From positions 1 to 9,297 of the forward strand of contig CANPXI010000032.1 in assembly GCA_947585885.1 (NCBI GenBank): a stretch of 9,297 nt of DNA, given 5' to 3'. This document shows, piece by piece, positions 7,632 through 9,297 of this stretch. Made by a program: the position numbers and the translations under genes. The first letter of the stretch is position 1; every line of letters begins with the position of its first letter. Below the pieces are notes generated by a model. That model saw nothing but the letters and a program-made list of their open reading frames with translations. It was not told where the DNA came from and did no database searches. The DNA is from an uncultured Bacilli bacterium. GTDB taxonomy: Bacteria; Bacillota_I; Bacilli_A; RF39; UBA660.

Positions 7632-7657
7632 TTTTTCACTCCTTTATGTTACACTAA

Positions 7658-7685
7658 TATATATGTAAGGGTTTAAAAAGTATTA
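7658..7685 (-). promoter_or_regulatory. Candidate sigma-E-type sporulation promoter of spoIVA
   Basis: On the minus strand TAATACT (complement of 7679-7685) matches the sigma-E -35 consensus KMATATT at six of seven positions, and 13 bases later CATATATA (complement of 7658-7665) shares CATA and one more base with the -10 consensus CATACAHT. The start would be near 7651, just before the AAGGAG at 7640-7645. Bacillus spoIVA is in the mother-cell sigma-E regulon, which makes this plausible; the A/T-rich context weakens it. No TTGACA-like element is apparent. Confidence 0.45.
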
Positions 7686-7714
7686 CTATAAAATATTTTA
7701 TAAGGACTAAATAA

Positions 7715-7746
7715 TCTAAAAAATGACCTTTTTATTTATCAAGGTC
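7715..7746 (-). terminator. Possible minus-strand terminator hairpin upstream of spoIVA
   Basis: GACCTT (7725-7730) and AAGGTC (7741-7746) pair across a 10-base loop. On the minus strand the stem is followed by A and then six Ts, giving a modest intrinsic terminator that would shield the spoIVA promoter from read-through from pnp-trmL. The large loop and short stem make this uncertain; it could equally be a regulator site. Confidence 0.4.
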
Positions 7747-7758
7747 TTATTATAAATG

Positions 7759-7776
7759 ACTAAAAATGCTTTTAGT
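7759..7776. repeat. Inverted repeat in the divergent spoIVA/XRE intergenic region
   Basis: ACTAAAA, ATGC, TTTTAGT is a perfect 7-bp inverted repeat with a 4-base centre, about 45 bases before the -10-like element of the XRE gene. Such short dyads are typical operators of dimeric XRE regulators, so autoregulation is possible. Sequence composition alone could produce it. The rest of the 206-base gap (7632-7837) holds the spoIVA promoter and RBS and the XRE promoter; I see no small gene in it. Confidence 0.35.
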
Positions 7777-7820
7777 GGTACTTCCTGACTACATTAATTT
7801 ATTCTTTTTTATGAGAGAAT

Positions 7821-7826
7821 TATAAT
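7821..7826 (+). promoter_or_regulatory. -10 element very close to the XRE gene start
   Basis: A perfect TATAAT lies only 11 bases before the ATG at 7838. A 17-base spacer puts TTTATT (7798-7803) in the -35 position, a poor match (3 of 6). If used, transcription would start around 7833, leaving a leader of about 5 bases, shorter than needed for a Shine-Dalgarno interaction. Confidence 0.4.
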
Positions 7827-7837
7827 GGTGAACAAAT

Positions 7838-8104
7838 ATGGCATATGAATATAAGGAGTATAATTTTAATAAGAATATTAAAAAAATTGTTGCTCTTAAT
7901 ATTAGAAAGTTCAGAAAAGAAAAAGGGTACACGCAAGAGCAGCTCGCTTTGTATACTGATAGAAGTTTTGAGTTTATCAGAAGAATTGAGAGTGAGCAAG
8001 GAAGACGTGGTTTTTCTGTTGAGACTTTGTATCGTATAGCTACGGTTTTGGAAGTACCACTTGATAAATTTTTTCAAGAAGATAAAAGTTCAGATAGTAA
8101 GTAA
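7838..8104 (+). CDS. XRE-family helix-turn-helix transcriptional regulator
   Basis: An 88-residue protein made almost entirely of one Cro/C1-type helix-turn-helix domain. After a Tyr/Asn-rich start (1-14), residues 19-78 read ALNIRKFRKEKGYTQEQLAL, then the recognition helix DRSFEFIRRIES, then GFSVETLYRIATVLEVPLDK. There is no sensor or enzymatic domain, so it probably binds DNA as a dimer. It stands alone on the + strand among minus-strand genes, divergent from spoIVA, and its stop is inside its terminator. The ribosome binding site before the ATG is weak (GGTGA), while a good AAGGAG lies inside the coding region with no in-frame start after it. Codon use differs from the neighbours: none of six Leu codons is TTA and six of ten Glu codons are GAG. 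Target genes are unknown; spoIVA or itself are the simplest guesses. Confidence 0.88.
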   Translation: MAYEYKEYNFNKNIKKIVALNIRKFRKEKGYTQEQLALYTDRSFEFIRRIESEQGRRGFSVETLYRIATVLEVPLDKFFQEDKSSDSK

Positions 8105-8117
8105 TCTGAACTTTTTT
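8084..8117. terminator. Bidirectional intrinsic terminator between XRE gene and trmL
   Basis: AAAAGTTCAGAT (8084-8095) pairs perfectly with ATCTGAACTTTT (8104-8115) as a 12-bp stem with an 8-base loop. On the + strand a run of six Ts ends at 8117; on the minus strand the stem ends in four Ts. It contains the stop codon of the XRE gene (8102-8104) and lies 3 bases past the trmL stop, so it serves both convergent genes, more strongly on the + strand. Confidence 0.9.
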
Positions 8118-8120
8118 ATT

Positions 8121-8630
8121 TTATGAGTTTTCTATTAAGTATTTATCTTTATGTGGTTCGTCAGTTAGTAAATCATTATAGTTTTGTTGTCTTAGGGCTT
8201 CATATACGACTATTGCAACTGTGTTAGATAAGTTAAGGGCTCTTACGTTTTTAGTCATCGGAATACGTGCACAGTGGTCTATATGAGGCTTTAGTATGTG
8301 AAGTGGGATACCAGTTGATTCTTTACCAAATATGAAGTATATTTCTTCACTTTTGTTTTGATAGTTAAAGCTTGTATGAGGAGTGTGACCATATCTTGTT
8401 AAAAAGTAGTATGTTCCTTTTTCTTTTTCAAAGAATTCATCTATGTTTTCATATACATTATAGTCACATTTATCTATGTAGTTTACTCCACTTCTTTTTA
8501 TGTATTTGTCTTCTAGGCTAAAACCTAGGGGTTTTATTAAGTGAAGTTTTATGTTTGCAGCTACACAAGTTCTCATTATGTTTCCTGTGTTACCAGGTAT
8601 TTCTGGCTCGTATAATACTACGTGTAACAT
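8121..8630 (-). CDS. trmL: tRNA (cytidine/uridine-2'-O-)-methyltransferase TrmL
   Basis: A 169-residue SPOUT-class enzyme that methylates the ribose 2'-OH of the wobble base 34 in certain leucine tRNAs using S-adenosylmethionine. The three motifs of the family are clear: NTGNIMRTCVAANIKLHLI near the start (14-32), IYFIFGKESTGIP in the middle, and ARIPMTKNVRALNLSNTVAI followed by VVYEAL near the end, which together form the trefoil-knot cofactor site. Length fits TrmL (about 157 in E. coli; the Bacillus homologue is CspR). The start is supported by AAGGAAG about 7 bases upstream, inside the end of pnp, and only one base separates the two genes, so they form an operon. The last 15 or so residues are not conserved in my recollection. 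Confidence 0.94.
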   Translation of the reverse strand: MLHVVLYEPEIPGNTGNIMRTCVAANIKLHLIKPLGFSLEDKYIKRSGVNYIDKCDYNVYENIDEFFEKEKGTYYFLTRYGHTPHTSFNYQNKSEEIYFIFGKESTGIPLHILKPHIDHCARIPMTKNVRALNLSNTVAIVVYEALRQQNYNDLLTDEPHKDKYLIENS

Positions 8631-8631
8631 T

Positions 8632-9297
8632 TTATTCTTCCTTTTTAGTTAGTACTTCTTTTCTTGATAAGTTTAGTTTTCCACGTTTATCATAACCAGT
8701 TGCTTTTACTACTATTTCGTCTCCCTCTTTAAATAAGTCACTTGGTTTTTCTACTCTTTTTGTGTCTAATTGACTTACGTGAACTAACCCTTCACAACCA
8801 GGCCAAAGTTCTACAAAGCATCCAAAGTCTTCTACTTTTACTACTTTTCCTGTATAAACTTTACCAATTTCTACTTCACGTATTACTTCTTCTATCATGC
8901 TCATTGCTTTATCTATTACAGCATAGTCTGTGTGATACAAAACTACTCTTCCATCATCGTCTATATCTATTTTTACTGCATCTTTATGGTTAACAGTTTT
9001 AACACCAGAACTTTCTAATATAATCTTAGTGATAGTTTCTCCACCACGCCCAATTACGTCTTTTATTTTTTCTGGATCAATTGTCATTGTTTTTATTTTA
9101 GGTGCATATGGACTTAGTTCTTTTCTAGGCTCCTTAATAGTACTTTCCATTACATCAAGTATTTCCATTCTTGCTTCTTTTGCTTGAGCAAGACTTTCTT
9201 TTAGTATGTTTTCAGTTATTCCTTTTATTTTTATATCCATTTGTAGAGCTGTTATACCATTTCTTGTTCCGGCTACTTTAAAGTCCATATCTCCCAT
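8632..9297 (-). CDS. pnp: Polynucleotide phosphorylase, C-terminal third (partial)
   Basis: The visible 221 residues belong to PNPase, the phosphorolytic 3'-5' exoribonuclease of the RNA degradosome. The first residues, MGDMDFKVAGTRNGITALQM, are the end of the second RNase-PH core; the aspartate at visible residue 5 corresponds, by motif, to catalytic D492 of E. coli, while its partner D486 falls beyond the edge. That first ATG is therefore not the start: the gene continues past 9297. A KH domain follows (about 68-138, with VIGRGGETI) and then an S1 domain (about 143-214: GKVYTGKVVKVEDFGCFVEL, GLVHVSQL, KLNLSRKE). The tail after S1 is very short. One base separates its stop from trmL, indicating co-transcription. 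Confidence 0.97.
   Translation of the reverse strand: MGDMDFKVAGTRNGITALQMDIKIKGITENILKESLAQAKEARMEILDVMESTIKEPRKELSPYAPKIKTMTIDPEKIKDVIGRGGETITKIILESSGVKTVNHKDAVKIDIDDDGRVVLYHTDYAVIDKAMSMIEEVIREVEIGKVYTGKVVKVEDFGCFVELWPGCEGLVHVSQLDTKRVEKPSDLFKEGDEIVVKATGYDKRGKLNLSRKEVLTKKEE

Noticed and set aside
7820..8077. Minus-strand open frame opposite the XRE gene
   Set aside because: The plus-strand frame is an unmistakable helix-turn-helix protein; the reverse frame has no RBS or family resemblance.
8742..8993. Leucine-rich plus-strand open frame opposite pnp
   Set aside because: Low-complexity shadow of the purine-rich pnp strand with no initiation signals.
1..9297. CRISPR array, transposon, phage genes, tRNA or rRNA
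   Set aside because: No regularly spaced repeats, transposase or integrase motifs, or RNA-gene signatures were seen on either strand.

Overview
The window is a low-GC (roughly 30% by eye), densely packed stretch of a Bacillota-type chromosome using the standard bacterial code (TGA ends cca). Endospore-specific spoIVA, together with recU, dnaD, a class A penicillin-binding protein, HU and a CCA-adding enzyme, points to a Bacilli-like, ancestrally spore-forming organism. It is possibly an uncultured gut lineage near the Erysipelotrichia or RF39-type groups; that placement is inference.

Left end, + strand (1-2933): the last codons of recU run straight into a class A PBP (ponA type), the recU-ponA order known from Bacillus. 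A hairpin at 2941-2968 ends ponA and also serves the genes converging from the right. Next, all on the - strand and read right to left: spoIVA (7631-6164), HU (6006-5734), cca (5691-4609), dnaD (4604-4014), nth (4021-3386) and a small membrane-anchored protein of unknown function (3386-2967). From cca onward the genes are separated by a few bases or overlap, so they look translationally coupled. spoIVA and HU each have their own terminator. Right of spoIVA lies a single + strand XRE-type regulator (7838-8104), then the - strand pair trmL and the 3' third of pnp, which is cut by the window edge.

Most genes are housekeeping: DNA repair and replication (recU, nth, dnaD), nucleoid structure (HU), tRNA maturation and modification (cca, trmL), RNA decay (pnp) and wall synthesis (ponA). 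I see no mobile element, CRISPR array, RNA gene or obvious novel multi-gene system. The points worth a second look are a one-base frameshift that splits an otherwise intact spoIVA, a sigma-E-like promoter in front of it, the lone XRE regulator with unlike codon use and a promoter almost on its start codon, a hairpin at the predicted 5' end of the HU message, an apparently SD-less cca just behind the HU terminator, and the unknown membrane protein in the slot where Bacillus carries ypoC.
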